Assembly: GCA_030835825.1 (NCBI GenBank)
Contig: JAURRA010000018.1
Coordinates: forward strand, 1-64,000
Direction of reading: 5' to 3'
Length of the DNA: 64,000 bases
Source: Flavobacteriaceae bacterium
Lineage (GTDB): Bacteria; Bacteroidota; Bacteroidia; Flavobacteriales; Flavobacteriaceae
Shown here: one piece after another, positions 43,134 to 52,548 of the stretch
Layout: every line of letters begins with the position of its first letter
How positions within the stretch are numbered: the stretch's first letter is position 1
Notes under the pieces: model-generated
Databases searched by the model: none
The model's input: only the letters and a program-made list of their open reading frames with translations
What the model was told of the DNA's origin: nothing
Program-made: the position numbers and the translations under genes

Positions 43134-45634
43134 AATGAGGCGCCAACCCTAAAATTGATAATTCGGGAAGTCAAGTAATTTGGAATGGCGTATTGTAATT
43201 TGGAATAAGAATCACGGACCCAAGTATTTGTGATAGAATTTTGTACGTTGAAGATGTTAAATAACTCCAAACCTAAGTTTAGAGTTTTCAGGAGGCTTGT
43301 TCTTGTTGGTTTGCTATTTTGAATCATGCTATAAGTCAAACCTAAATCCGCCCTTTTATAATCTGGCAACCTGTTTTGATATTGATAAGCATCGGCATAA
43401 CTGGGTGATCCGCCAGGAACCCCTGTTTGATAGACCAAATTCAGATACATTTTTAAGTTGGGCATATTAGGAACGTAGTCTTGAAATAAAACACCAAACT
43501 TTAACCGTTGGTCAGTGGGACGGGCGATGTAACCTCTATTACTAATATTTTCCTCTGTCTTCAAATATCCGAAACTAAACCAGGACTCTGTGCCGGGAAC
43601 GAATTCACCATTTAATCTCAAATCTAATCCATAGGCATAGCCCTGAGAACTGTTGTTCGCCGCATATCGAATACGAACATTTTCTACGGTGTATGGATTG
43701 AGGTTGTCAAGTTTTTTATAATACAGTTCAGAGTTGAATTTGAAAGGTCTATTCCACATTTCAAAGCTGTAGGTATTGCCCAGCACTGCGTGCAACGATC
43801 TTTGGGCGTCAACATTCGCTACCACTTGGCCTTCAATATTTCTCAATTCGCGATAAAAAGGTGGTTGATAATAAATTCCCGCACCAAATCGCCAAAGCAT
43901 ACTGCTATGGTTTTTTGGTTTTAGAGCGAATTGACCCCGTAAGCTCCACACATGTTGTTTGTTCGAAAGCCCGTCCTTTACATTGACTTGCCATGAATGT
44001 ACTCGCGTGCCAATATTGGCGAAAATTTCGTTGCCATTGACCTCGCCTTTATAACTATACTGCGCATAGGCTTGAATCCGATCAATTGTTACAAATTGCG
44101 TCACTCTGACATTCTTGAAAGGGATCAAGGGACCTACAGATGGTTGGTAAGGTTGGTTTTGAAAAACTCCGAGATCAGGTGGGTGAATAGAAAATCCTGC
44201 CGAATCTATTACCTCCCATTCCACTAAACGGTCTCGGATATCTTCACGATTATATTTTGCCGACCATGACCATACATGTTGGTTGCGTTTATATTCTCCC
44301 TTGACTTCGGCAGATGCAATGAGGGCGTCTAGATCGTTTCGGCCATGATTCAATTGACTTCCAATGGCTTGGACAAAACTAACGTCGCCAAAGTCCTCAT
44401 CCCCAATATTACTATTAACCTCTCCGAGACTGTACTGCGCGAGAATGTCAAAATACTCTTGCTCTACCGTATGAAAAATAGAGCCGATGGCATTGAAATG
44501 AAGTTTAGAATTGGGTTTGAAGTTCACCGTGAAAGCACTGTTGAGTGTTTGGTAGCGGTCTTTTTCTCTACCTTCATAAAGTACTCTTAGGGCAATGGGC
44601 TGGTCGATGGTTCCAAAATTCGTTTCTCTGGACTTGGGTTCATAATGGTATGCGTTTAAGCTGGCGTTGCCCAAAAAGCCATAACTCCATTTTCTATTGG
44701 CGCGATATGTCAATAATAATTGTAAATCTCCAAAAGCTGGTTTGAAGTTGGTCTCTATGTCTTGAGAATTAACAAGAAGACTGTTATTTCGATACCTAAT
44801 TCCTGTAAGGACACTCCACTTATCATTAGCGGAAACTCCTTCGAGGGTTGCAGAGAACCCGAGAAGACTGAGATCTACTGAGGCTGCGTTGGATGAAGGT
44901 TTTCTGTACTCAATATCCAAAACACTTGACATTTTGTCGCCATACTTAGCCTGAAAGCCCCCCGCCGAAAATTTCAGATTGTTGACCAAATTACTATTCA
45001 CAAAACTCAATCCTTCTTGTTGTCCTGATCTAATTAGAAAAGGGCGGTAGATTTCTATCCCATTGACGTAAACTAAATTTTCGTCAAAATTACCACCTCT
45101 AACATTGTATTGGGTGCTCAATTCGTTTGAAATAGAAACTCCAGGTAAGGTTTTTAGAATATTCTCTACTCCTGGCTGGGCTCCTTTTATTGTTCTTAGG
45201 ATCGCTGGCGCGATGGTTATTATACCCTCAGCTCGATCTCTATTTGTTCGGTTAATCACAACTGGCGCAATCTGCTCAAGATTGTCTTGAAGCACTGGAT
45301 TGAATTCGAAGGACTCATTCGCAGTTAAATTAAAAGTAGCTATCAATCCTTCAAAACTCAAATGTGTAAAGGTTACGCTAACATTCTGATTTGAGGGAAT
45401 TTCAAGGAGATAGAAGCCGTTGCTATTGGATGTGGTTCCATCATTTGTAGTGCTGATATTTACATCAGTAATTGGTCTATTGTTTGTGTCTAAGATGACG
45501 CCAGTTAACACAGCGTTTTGAGCCATAAGACCCAAACTGAATAGGATACAGCATAGGGTAACAGAAAAAACTCGGATGTTTGGAAATCCTTTATTGACGG
45601 TAGAAGACACTTTCAAATGTAGTACTATTTCCAA
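43130..45634 (-). CDS. TonB-dependent receptor with carboxypeptidase-like N-domain
   Basis: An 834-residue outer-membrane receptor for an unknown ligand. After a signal peptide (about 22-38, ending MAQ) comes a CarbopepD_reg-like domain (about 42-120, VILDTNNRPITDVNISTTND in part), a plug domain (about 130-230, with VENILKTLPGVSISNELSTQYNVRGG in part) and a 22-strand barrel ending with Phe. It lacks an adjacent SusD, so it is not a classic Sus pair. The annotated start lies 44 nt inside the upstream M23 gene; no other ATG is available before the signal peptide, so a short overlap seems real. Confidence 0.9.
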   Translation of the reverse strand: MEIVLHLKVSSTVNKGFPNIRVFSVTLCCILFSLGLMAQNAVLTGVILDTNNRPITDVNISTTNDGTTSNSNGFYLLEIPSNQNVSVTFTHLSFEGLIATFNLTANESFEFNPVLQDNLEQIAPVVINRTNRDRAEGIITIAPAILRTIKGAQPGVENILKTLPGVSISNELSTQYNVRGGNFDENLVYVNGIEIYRPFLIRSGQQEGLSFVNSNLVNNLKFSAGGFQAKYGDKMSSVLDIEYRKPSSNAASVDLSLLGFSATLEGVSANDKWSVLTGIRYRNNSLLVNSQDIETNFKPAFGDLQLLLTYRANRKWSYGFLGNASLNAYHYEPKSRETNFGTIDQPIALRVLYEGREKDRYQTLNSAFTVNFKPNSKLHFNAIGSIFHTVEQEYFDILAQYSLGEVNSNIGDEDFGDVSFVQAIGSQLNHGRNDLDALIASAEVKGEYKRNQHVWSWSAKYNREDIRDRLVEWEVIDSAGFSIHPPDLGVFQNQPYQPSVGPLIPFKNVRVTQFVTIDRIQAYAQYSYKGEVNGNEIFANIGTRVHSWQVNVKDGLSNKQHVWSLRGQFALKPKNHSSMLWRFGAGIYYQPPFYRELRNIEGQVVANVDAQRSLHAVLGNTYSFEMWNRPFKFNSELYYKKLDNLNPYTVENVRIRYAANNSSQGYAYGLDLRLNGEFVPGTESWFSFGYLKTEENISNRGYIARPTDQRLKFGVLFQDYVPNMPNLKMYLNLVYQTGVPGGSPSYADAYQYQNRLPDYKRADLGLTYSMIQNSKPTRTSLLKTLNLGLELFNIFNVQNSITNTWVRDSYSKLQYAIPNYLTSRIINFRVGASF

Positions 45635-47291
45635 TATTATCAGTTACAATCACTTTTAATTTATTCTCTTCCTGATCAATGACTCCATCGTTAAAGTCAT
45701 AGGTCAAGGTGCCCGTTTTGGACTCATATTCCATTAAAATCCATTTACCGTTTATGGTGGCTTGGTAAGCACTAATGCCAGAGAAATCGTCACTAATCTT
45801 CAGTTTGAGGTATCTGTATTTTGACATCCATTGACCTGAAGTGAAATTGCTAGGACGAACAACCGGTGGGGTGCGGTCTTCGGCCAAAGTGTATCTGGAA
45901 AATGATTTGGTGTACGCACTCAATTGATCTCCTTTTCGGCTTGTGGACATTGGGTACATGGTTCTGTTTCTTCCCCAAACGCTCGCTATCAATAGATATT
46001 TTCTGTCTTCTAAAGCATAACTGCTAATATCGAAACTTATGAGAAATGATTTTTGAGCTGCTGATATAGGACCTCTGATTTGGAGTGTATCATTATTGTT
46101 TATAATAGAAATCGGGACATCTTCGTAAAAACAATTTTTAGGAAAATACGAACTGATGTGTCCTTCTCGAATATTGAAATCTTCTTCATAGGGTATGATG
46201 ATATCATTGGAAGAGTCGGAAACTATTTCCTCTGATTGAGGCTCGGAAAAGGTAAGAGGAACAATAATGGTGGTTTTATTTCCAGTATAATCTGTTACTA
46301 AAACTTCGTAGACCACACTTTGATTGGGTTCCACCTGTACCACACCATTTTGAATAACATTTTTATATAAACTCAGCGGATTATTACTTTTCTTAAATAA
46401 GAGTTGAAGTCTTCTTTTGTTTTTTTCATAATATTCAAAATCGATTAATCGGTTAATGTGCTTGCTTTCATCGAATGAAAATTTGTTAAAATCCAGCAGA
46501 AAATTTTGTTGCCCATTGATTTTGGTTTCAATACCAGTCAACCCATTTTTGTTGGCGGCTTTATCTAAACGATCAAAGGCCTCAATAGCAAATCCAATAT
46601 CTCCTGCTGCTGAAATTGATTCTGAGGTGTAATTTCCCTGATCATTACGTGTCAGTCTCAGTTTAGTGCGCTGCCTCTGGTGATTCACGTGGGCATCACT
46701 GGAAAGCGCATAGGCATAGAGGCCTTCAATAACTGGTGATTGGTTGTCATCAACCACTAAACCGAATAGCATGGGATTCATCGGTCGTTGGTTGTTGTCT
46801 CTGATTTCAAAATGGAGGTGGGGAGCACTCGATCCTCCTGTATTGCCGCTGTAGGCAACTACTTGGCCGGCGGCAATTTTAAGTTGATTTTTGGCAGGAA
46901 AACGCTCAATAACATAAGACTCACTGCTGTATTGTTCGGACTTGATAAATGCTTCTATTTCTGGGCCGAATTTTTGAAGATGGGCATAAACGCTTGTATA
47001 ACCATTGGGGTGGGTGATGTATAAAGCCTTGCCATATCCTCCTTCACGTATATTAATTCTACTTACATAACCTTCAGCGGCAGCGTAAACTTTAAGCCCC
47101 TCCCGTTGCTTTGTTTTTATATCCATTCCAGAATGGAAATGGTTTGATCTCAATTCGCCAAAGGTGCCTGCAAGGACAATAGGGATATCGAGCGGTTTTT
47201 GAAAATAACTTTGGGGATACGGACTGTTGTTTTGCCCAAAAGAGCAAGTGAAAATGGCTGTAGCCATAGATAGAATGAGACCCTTTTTCAT
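45591..47291 (-). CDS. M23 family metallopeptidase
   Basis: A 566-residue exported protein with a signal peptide (1-19, ending FGQ) and an N-terminal M23/LytM domain (about 50-180): HFHSGMDIKT provides His and Asp zinc ligands, and HLHFEIRDN the catalytic HxH. A peptidoglycan endopeptidase or its regulator is expected. The rest of the protein (about 200-560) has repeated beta-sandwich-like segments of unclear role. It overlaps the TonB-dependent receptor gene by 44 nt. Confidence 0.92.
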   Translation of the reverse strand: MKKGLILSMATAIFTCSFGQNNSPYPQSYFQKPLDIPIVLAGTFGELRSNHFHSGMDIKTKQREGLKVYAAAEGYVSRINIREGGYGKALYITHPNGYTSVYAHLQKFGPEIEAFIKSEQYSSESYVIERFPAKNQLKIAAGQVVAYSGNTGGSSAPHLHFEIRDNNQRPMNPMLFGLVVDDNQSPVIEGLYAYALSSDAHVNHQRQRTKLRLTRNDQGNYTSESISAAGDIGFAIEAFDRLDKAANKNGLTGIETKINGQQNFLLDFNKFSFDESKHINRLIDFEYYEKNKRRLQLLFKKSNNPLSLYKNVIQNGVVQVEPNQSVVYEVLVTDYTGNKTTIIVPLTFSEPQSEEIVSDSSNDIIIPYEEDFNIREGHISSYFPKNCFYEDVPISIINNNDTLQIRGPISAAQKSFLISFDISSYALEDRKYLLIASVWGRNRTMYPMSTSRKGDQLSAYTKSFSRYTLAEDRTPPVVRPSNFTSGQWMSKYRYLKLKISDDFSGISAYQATINGKWILMEYESKTGTLTYDFNDGVIDQEENKLKVIVTDNIGNSTTFESVFYRQ

Positions 47292-47387
47292 AGCTCCCGA
47301 AGTTAAAAAATCGGTTTCTCCCGTGCAAATAAAGGATCAATCCTTTTATGCAGATAGTATTGGATTACGAATAATACAAAAATTATA

Positions 47388-47418
47388 TTGTAATTTGTCC
47401 ATTTGAATCTTATCTTTG
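47388..47418 (+). promoter_or_regulatory. Promoter of the coiled-coil/zapA operon
   Basis: A TTG at 47388-47390 and TATCTTTG at 47411-47418 are separated by 20 nt, a full Bacteroidota promoter pattern. The box ends 22 nt before the start codon at 47441. Confidence 0.65.
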
Positions 47419-47440
47419 ATTTTAGTATTAGCCTGTCGAT

Positions 47441-47731
47441 ATGCAAGATGCATTACATACCTTAAAGTCAATTGAAAAGAGTTCATCGCTTTTGATGGAG
47501 CGCTATGATACTCTCCGAGAAAGTCACAAGGCCTTGCAGCTGGAGCTGGATTCGACAAAGTCTAAACTTGAGATGCAACAGCTTGATTTAGAAGAATGTC
47601 AGCATAAATTTCAGTCCTTGAAGCACGCTAATACTTTGTTAGGTAGTGATAACGACAAACGAGATACAAAGCTCAAAATCAATACACTCATAAGAGAAAT
47701 AGATACTTGTATAGCGCAATTATCGCAATAA
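47441..47731 (+). CDS. Small coiled-coil protein, ZapB-like
   Basis: A 96-residue cytosolic protein, almost wholly heptad coiled coil (about 10-70), with no signal peptide. It stands 6 nt before zapA. In Flavobacteriales a short coiled-coil gene commonly precedes zapA, so a role with the division ring, like ZapB, is likely, but sequence alone gives no direct family match. Confidence 0.7.
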   Translation: MQDALHTLKSIEKSSSLLMERYDTLRESHKALQLELDSTKSKLEMQQLDLEECQHKFQSLKHANTLLGSDNDKRDTKLKINTLIREIDTCIAQLSQ

Positions 47732-47737
47732 AGGCAT

Positions 47738-48040
47738 ATGACCGATCACTTAAAAATAAAATTATCAATTGCTAATAGGATTTATCCTTTGAATATTGTG
47801 AAAGATCAGGAAGAGGGATTGCGACGCGCTGCACAAAAAATTGATCAAATGATAAAACAATTTGAGCAAAGCTATTCGGTTCGAGATAAGCAAGATGTAT
47901 TGGCCATGTGTGCCCTGCAATTTGCCTCTCAAATTGAACAGCAAGACATTGATAAATCGGGTTTAGATGATAGCTTAAAAGATCGATTATTAGAAATCGA
48001 TCAACAATTGAAAGCGCATTTGGATTCGAACGTTCTTTAA
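47738..48040 (+). CDS. zapA: Cell division protein ZapA
   Basis: A 100-residue FtsZ-ring associated protein. The N-terminal beta-strand region (KIKLSIANRIYPLNIVKDQE) and EEGLRRAAQKIDQMIKQFEQ with following helix are typical ZapA features. It works by cross-linking FtsZ filaments. It follows the coiled-coil gene and precedes a structured RNA and rny. Confidence 0.9.
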   Translation: MTDHLKIKLSIANRIYPLNIVKDQEEGLRRAAQKIDQMIKQFEQSYSVRDKQDVLAMCALQFASQIEQQDIDKSGLDDSLKDRLLEIDQQLKAHLDSNVL

Positions 48041-48052
48041 ATAAACAGTTAT

Positions 48053-48225
48053 TACTGCCTGTACTGGTGATTATTTTTGATAAACTCAACGAATAATTCT
48101 TATAAAAGGGGTGTATAAAGATTGTAAAAGCGAGCTGCCTTCGAGCAGATACTTGATCAGTTTTTGAGCCTCTAAGCTTAATTTATAGGAGTTTATGCAA
48201 ATCATATCCAGTGCAGGCTTTTTAA
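48053..48225 (+). ncRNA. 6S-type RNA candidate (6S-Flavo like)
   Basis: The 203-nt gap between zapA and rny holds a long-range stem: GCCTGTACTGG (48057-48067) pairs with CCAGTGCAGGC (48208-48218), 11 bp with one G-U pair, enclosing 140 nt. It is followed at once by a T-rich end. Inside is a short CTGC/GCAG hairpin near 48139. A long rod closed by a strong terminal stem and placed just after zapA is the arrangement of 6S RNA genes (ssrS), which bind RNA polymerase. Location and closing stem support this; a covariance-model match is not available here. Confidence 0.6.
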
Positions 48226-48242
48226 TTTTTAAAAATAAAGTA

Positions 48243-49811
48243 ATGGACATAGTTTTTATAGCAGTTGGGATTTTAGGAGGGATTATACTAGGTTTGGTCA
48301 TTTCCCGATTATCAGAGAAGTCTAGGGCCTCAAAAGTATTGGATCGAGCGAAAAGCGAGGCTGGTCAAATCATTAAGGAGGCTAAAACTAATGCGGAGAA
48401 CATGAAGCGAGACAAAATGCTTCAAGCCAAAGAAAGATTCCTTGAGCTGAAAACCGAACATGAAAAAGTCATTCTAGATCGTGACCGCAAAATTTCTGAA
48501 GTAGAAAAACGACTTAGGGACAAAGAGTCTCAGTTGAACTCCGACTTAGCCAAAGTCAAACAATCGAATTCCGCTCATGCACAGGCCAAGCAAGATTATC
48601 AGAGAAGAGTAGAATTACTCGAAAAGCGTCAAGAAGATCTTGATAAGGCAAAAAATCAACAAATCAACCAACTAGAGGTCATTTCAGGCATGTCTGCTAG
48701 TGAAGCGAAAGAGCAGCTCTTTGAATCACTTAAAGACAAAGCGAAAAATGATGCCATGGCCTATACACAGGCTAAATTAGACGAAGCTCAGCTCACCGCC
48801 GAAAAAGAAGCAAAACGAATTATTATCAATACGATTCAAAGGATAGGGACCGAAGAGGCAGTTGAAAACTGTGTATCGGTTTTCAACATTGAGTCCGATG
48901 ATGTCAAAGGCCGAATCATTGGTAGAGAAGGCAGAAATATCAGGGCTTTAGAGTCTGCTACAGGAGTTGAAATCATTGTAGACGACACTCCTGAAGCGAT
49001 CATTCTATCCTGTTTTGATCCTGTTCGTAGGGAAGTTGCCCGCTTGTCTTTGCACAAATTGGTCACCGATGGACGGATTCACCCTGCAAGAATTGAAGAG
49101 GTAGTGGCTAAGACCCTAAAGCAAATCAATCAGGAGATTATTGAGGTAGGTAAGAGAACAGTAGTTGATCTGGGTATCCATGGTCTCAATTCTGAATTGA
49201 TCAAATTGGTTGGACGCATGAAATACCGGTCCTCATACGGACAAAATTTATTGCAGCATTCAAGAGAGGTTGCCAAACTCTGCGGCATAATGGCTTCAGA
49301 GCTTGGATTAAACGCTAAAATGGCCAAGAGGGCTGGATTGTTACACGATATTGGAAAAGTACCTGAGGCTGAGACTGATATGGAAACGCCACACGCTATT
49401 TTAGGGATGCAATGGGCCGAGAAATACGGTGAAAAACCTGAAATATGTAATGCCATTGGCGCGCATCACAATGAGATTGAAATGAAATATTTGATCTCAC
49501 CCTTGGTTCAAGTGTGTGATGCTATTTCTGGGGCTAGACCAGGAGCGCGTCGGCAAGTTATGGATTCCTATATTCAACGATTAAAAGATTTAGAAGCAAC
49601 AGCGTATAGCTTTCAGGGTGTTGAAAAGGCATTTGCCATTCAAGCTGGTCGAGAACTTCGTGTCATTGTAGAAAGTGATAAAATTAGCGATGAGAATGCG
49701 GCCAAGTTATCCTTTGAAATAAGTCAGAAAATACAAACAGAAATGACCTATCCCGGACAGGTTCGAGTGACTGTAATTCGTGAGACCAGAGCAGTAAACA
49801 TTGCTACCTAA
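48243..49811 (+). CDS. rny: Ribonuclease Y
   Basis: A 522-residue membrane-anchored endoribonuclease that begins mRNA decay. It has an N-terminal transmembrane helix (about 2-21, [20 protein letters not shown] in part), a long coiled coil (about 30-180), a KH RNA-binding domain ([20 protein letters not shown] at about 220) and an HD catalytic domain with HSREVAKL and LLHDIGKV near 340-380. The ATG at 48243 is chosen since it puts the membrane helix at the N-terminus; an upstream ATG at 48195 lies within the presumed 6S RNA. Its stop abuts xerD's stop. Confidence 0.95.
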   Translation: MDIVFIAVGILGGIILGLVISRLSEKSRASKVLDRAKSEAGQIIKEAKTNAENMKRDKMLQAKERFLELKTEHEKVILDRDRKISEVEKRLRDKESQLNSDLAKVKQSNSAHAQAKQDYQRRVELLEKRQEDLDKAKNQQINQLEVISGMSASEAKEQLFESLKDKAKNDAMAYTQAKLDEAQLTAEKEAKRIIINTIQRIGTEEAVENCVSVFNIESDDVKGRIIGREGRNIRALESATGVEIIVDDTPEAIILSCFDPVRREVARLSLHKLVTDGRIHPARIEEVVAKTLKQINQEIIEVGKRTVVDLGIHGLNSELIKLVGRMKYRSSYGQNLLQHSREVAKLCGIMASELGLNAKMAKRAGLLHDIGKVPEAETDMETPHAILGMQWAEKYGEKPEICNAIGAHHNEIEMKYLISPLVQVCDAISGARPGARRQVMDSYIQRLKDLEATAYSFQGVEKAFAIQAGRELRVIVESDKISDENAAKLSFEISQKIQTEMTYPGQVRVTVIRETRAVNIAT

Positions 49812-50702
49812 CTATGCCCTGGGGTGATGTTTGATTAATTGATCTCTGAGATGAGTTTTGTCTAAATGCATATATATTTCTGTTGTAGTAATGCTTTCAT
49901 GTCCCAGCATCATTTGAATCGACCTTAAATCCGCCCCATTTTCAAGTAGATGTGTAGCAAAAGAGTGTCTAAAGGTATGTGGGGAAACTCTTTGCTTAAT
50001 GTTCGCTTTAATGGCTAAAGTTTTGACAATTTCAAACACCATAGATCGGGTTAGTGATGTGCCTCTATTGTTGAGGAACAATATGTCTTCGAAACCCTTT
50101 TTTATTGTATACTGTTGGCGAGGTCCATGACGGTAATTGTCTATTTGATTCTGAGTGTATTTAGGAATTGGGATTAATCGTTCTTTATTCCCTTTTCCCA
50201 GAACTTTGATAAAGTCCTCCTTAAAAAACAAATCTGATAATCTCAAGCTTACTAATTCTCCCACTCTCAAGCCACAACTGTAAAATAGCTCAATGATAGC
50301 CTTGTTCCTTAAGCCATTGGATTGGCTAACATCTATTTTATTGATCAACGCATCAATTTGAGCTGCGCTAAGGGTTGTGGGTAGTTTCCGCCCTAGTCTT
50401 GGCGATTCTATAAGGTCGAGAGGATTGTCTTTTCTAAACTCATTTAGGATGAGAAATTGAAAAAAATGTCTTAAACCAGAAATCATCCGTGCTTGCGTTC
50501 TTGGACTGTGAGTTTTGGAAATTTCGTAAAGGCAACTTTGGATTTCGCTACTTGTAATATGACAAGGTTCAGGAGTAGGGTCGTGCAAGCTATCCACCAG
50601 ACGTTTGATGTCAGAAGAATAGCTTGCAATAGAATATTTTGAAAACCCTCGCTCCAACTTGAGGTAGTATTTAAAATTTTCGAGAGCCCCTTGCCAATCC
50701 AT
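49812..50702 (-). CDS. xerD: Tyrosine recombinase XerD
   Basis: A 296-residue site-specific recombinase that resolves chromosome dimers at dif. An N-terminal SAM-like core-binding domain (about 5-90) precedes the catalytic domain with YSCGLRVGEL (Arg near 150), HTFRHSFATHLLENGADL (His-x-x-Arg near 245), GHESITTTEIYMH (His and catalytic Tyr near 270-280). Length fits XerD/XerC. It stands alone, with no phage or integron genes near. Confidence 0.9.
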   Translation of the reverse strand: MDWQGALENFKYYLKLERGFSKYSIASYSSDIKRLVDSLHDPTPEPCHITSSEIQSCLYEISKTHSPRTQARMISGLRHFFQFLILNEFRKDNPLDLIESPRLGRKLPTTLSAAQIDALINKIDVSQSNGLRNKAIIELFYSCGLRVGELVSLRLSDLFFKEDFIKVLGKGNKERLIPIPKYTQNQIDNYRHGPRQQYTIKKGFEDILFLNNRGTSLTRSMVFEIVKTLAIKANIKQRVSPHTFRHSFATHLLENGADLRSIQMMLGHESITTTEIYMHLDKTHLRDQLIKHHPRA

Positions 50703-50769
50703 GCTTTAAAGATATGTTTTTATTGCGATTTCAAAGAATTAATAAAATCTGAATAATTACGATTTTTGG

Positions 50770-50787
50770 TATCATTTATAAATGATA
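50770..50787. repeat. 18-bp perfect AT-rich palindrome
   Basis: TATCATTTATAAATGATA is a perfect palindrome between xerD and the beta-barrel gene, about 10 nt upstream of the latter's putative -33 element. A protein-binding site is possible; function unknown. Confidence 0.6.
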
Positions 50788-50797
50788 TTAACAATTA

Positions 50798-50829
50798 TTT
50801 GTTGATAAAAATAATTTTTTGTTAATTTG
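50798..50829 (+). promoter_or_regulatory. Promoter of the small outer-membrane protein gene
   Basis: TTTG (50798-50801) and TTAATTTG (50822-50829) lie 20 nt apart. The second box differs from TAnnTTTG at one position. It ends 25 nt before the ATG at 50855. Confidence 0.5.
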
Positions 50830-50854
50830 CACTGTTAACTTTAAACAACAAAAA

Positions 50855-51445
50855 ATGAAAAAGTCAATTTTTTCAATTGCGTTTTTAGCATTAGTTACTT
50901 TTGCTAGCGCTCAGATTACTACAAATGCTGGTACTTTCACTAAGCCTGATGCTGGTGATACCATGTTTGAATTGCAATTTATGCCAAACCTTCAAGGTTC
51001 TGGTATGTTTTCTGATTCAGAAGTTGCTTACGGCGCTTTCATGATGCGTAAATTCGATTCTAGTACGAAAGCAAAACGTTACATGGCTTCCTTGGAAGTT
51101 TCAGATAGCGGTATGGATGGTGCTGATACCTCATTCGACCTATTGGTAGGTTATGGTATTGAGAATCATTTTGCTGGAGCAGAGCGTTTGTCAACCTATT
51201 GGGGTTACCAAGGAGGTTTGGCCTATGCTAACAATGCTGAAGGAGGCGATGGTTCTACCGTAGGCGTTGTTGCTGGTCTATTCTTGGGTGCTGAGTACTA
51301 TTTCATTCCTAATGTTTACATTGGAACAGAATTAGGTTACAACCTTGGAATCAATGCTGTAAGCCCAGATGGTGGTGACGGTGTTACCTCTTGGGGATTA
51401 GGTTCAGGAGTTACTGGATTTTTAAGATTAGGTTTCAAATTGTAA
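50855..51445 (+). CDS. Small outer-membrane beta-barrel protein
   Basis: A 196-residue exported protein with a signal peptide (1-19, ending ASAQ). The mature part is rich in alternating strands with Gly/aromatic residues and ends GFLRLGFKL, an outer-membrane C-terminal signature. Codons and the strong promoter, plus the best terminator in the window, suggest high expression. The ATG at 50855 is chosen over one at 50819. No specific family; a Bacteroidota OmpW/OmpX-like barrel is the closest description. Confidence 0.85.
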   Translation: MKKSIFSIAFLALVTFASAQITTNAGTFTKPDAGDTMFELQFMPNLQGSGMFSDSEVAYGAFMMRKFDSSTKAKRYMASLEVSDSGMDGADTSFDLLVGYGIENHFAGAERLSTYWGYQGGLAYANNAEGGDGSTVGVVAGLFLGAEYYFIPNVYIGTELGYNLGINAVSPDGGDGVTSWGLGSGVTGFLRLGFKL

Positions 51446-51462
51446 GCCATATAATCATATTT

Positions 51463-51491
51463 AAAACCCCGCTTTTGCGGGGTTTTTTTTT
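51463..51491 (+). terminator. Strong bidirectional terminator
   Basis: A 10-bp stem (AAAACCCCGC / GCGGGGTTTT) with a TTTT loop and a nine-T run ends the outer-membrane gene. On the minus strand it can also serve the convergent glutathione peroxidase gene. Confidence 0.92.
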
Positions 51492-51493
51492 GC

Positions 51494-52036
51494 TTATTGG
51501 TTAAGCCAATCGGTAACTACCTTGTCATCTGGTTGAGTTCGCGGAGAGATTACTTTAACCAATTCACCATTTTCGTCGATAAGAAATTTTTGAAAATTCC
51601 ATGACACGCCTTCATCTGAAAGGCCATTTTCTGATTTGGTAGTAAGAAATTTATACAAGGGATGCTTATCCTTGCCTTTGACGGAAATTTTCGACATCAT
51701 GGGAAAAGTTACGTCATATTTTGTACTGCAAAATGATTTGATATCTTGATTTGTGCCTGGCTCTTGCCAAAGAAAGTTATTGGCTGGAAATCCTAATATG
51801 ACAAATTTATTGGGCCCATATGTTTCATAGAGAGCCTGAAGTTTCTCATACTGTGGCGTTAAACCACATTTACTAGCCACATTGACAATCATTACTTTTT
51901 TGCCTTTTAGATTGGACAGGTCAAATGCTTGACCGTCGATATCGGTAACGGTAAATTGGTGAACAGTTTTATTACTGGATGGAGGCGTCGGTTGTGCGGC
52001 TGATAAGGTCATAAATAAAAGAGTAATTAATTTCAT
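51494..52036 (-). CDS. Glutathione peroxidase family protein
   Basis: A 180-residue thiol peroxidase. The ATG at 52036 gives a hydrophobic signal-like N-terminus (LITLLFMTLSAAQ), so it is probably exported. The catalytic Cys is in NVASKCGLTPQYEKL near 54, Gln is in WQEPG, and WNFQKF supplies the Trp-Asn pair. In bacteria such Cys-type enzymes usually use thioredoxin. A TAAATTTG box ends 14 nt upstream of the start. Confidence 0.92.
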   Translation of the reverse strand: MKLITLLFMTLSAAQPTPPSSNKTVHQFTVTDIDGQAFDLSNLKGKKVMIVNVASKCGLTPQYEKLQALYETYGPNKFVILGFPANNFLWQEPGTNQDIKSFCSTKYDVTFPMMSKISVKGKDKHPLYKFLTTKSENGLSDEGVSWNFQKFLIDENGELVKVISPRTQPDDKVVTDWLNQ

Positions 52037-52050
52037 GGTTAGTATTTTCC

Positions 52051-52058
52051 CAAATTTA
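52051..52058 (-). promoter_or_regulatory. -7 promoter box of the glutathione peroxidase gene
   Basis: On the minus strand this reads TAAATTTG, a perfect TAnnTTTG, ending 14 nt before the ATG. Confidence 0.5.
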
Positions 52059-52122
52059 CGTGTCGTGAACTTCAAAAACGTGATTTTACATTTTTTTTAT
52101 GGTTTTTTTAATAGTTTTGGGC

Positions 52123-52548
52123 ATGAATCAAAAAATTGTCATTATCAATGGTCCTAATTTAAATCTATTGGGCCATCGCGAGCCAGATATTTATGGGGAT
52201 CAAAATTTTGAAAGTTATTTAAGTCAGTTGCAAGCACTTTATCCTAATGTTGCTCTTTCTTTTTTTCAATCCAATATAGAAGGAGAAATTATCGATCAAC
52301 TGCAGGCCGTGGGTTTCGATTGTGATGGTATTATTTTAAATGCGGCAGCCTACACCCATACTTCTGTCGGGATTGGAGATGCTGTTAGAGCGATATCAAC
52401 GCCAGTTGTAGAGGTTCACTTGTCCAATACGCTGTCAAGAGAGGAATTCAGGCACCATTCCTTCATTGCTCCTCATGCTAAAGGTGTCATTATAGGATTT
52501 GGACTGCTAAGCTATGAATTGGCTTTGAGAAGTTTTATAAGTGAATAA
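52123..52548 (+). CDS. aroQ: Type II 3-dehydroquinate dehydratase
   Basis: A 141-residue shikimate-pathway enzyme that forms 3-dehydroshikimate. The ATG at 52123 gives the canonical start KIVIINGPNLNLLGHREPDIYG in parts, with the catalytic Tyr; ATG at 52099 would add eight residues. Further motifs are NAAAYTHTSVGIGDA (His) and VEVHLSN with the following FRHHS. The 3' end overlaps lpd by 14 nt, tail to tail. Confidence 0.96.
   Translation: MNQKIVIINGPNLNLLGHREPDIYGDQNFESYLSQLQALYPNVALSFFQSNIEGEIIDQLQAVGFDCDGIILNAAAYTHTSVGIGDAVRAISTPVVEVHLSNTLSREEFRHHSFIAPHAKGVIIGFGLLSYELALRSFISE

Noticed and set aside
49812-50702. Integrase of a mobile element
   Set aside because: The tyrosine recombinase has XerD length and motifs, and no attachment repeats, phage or transfer genes lie near it.
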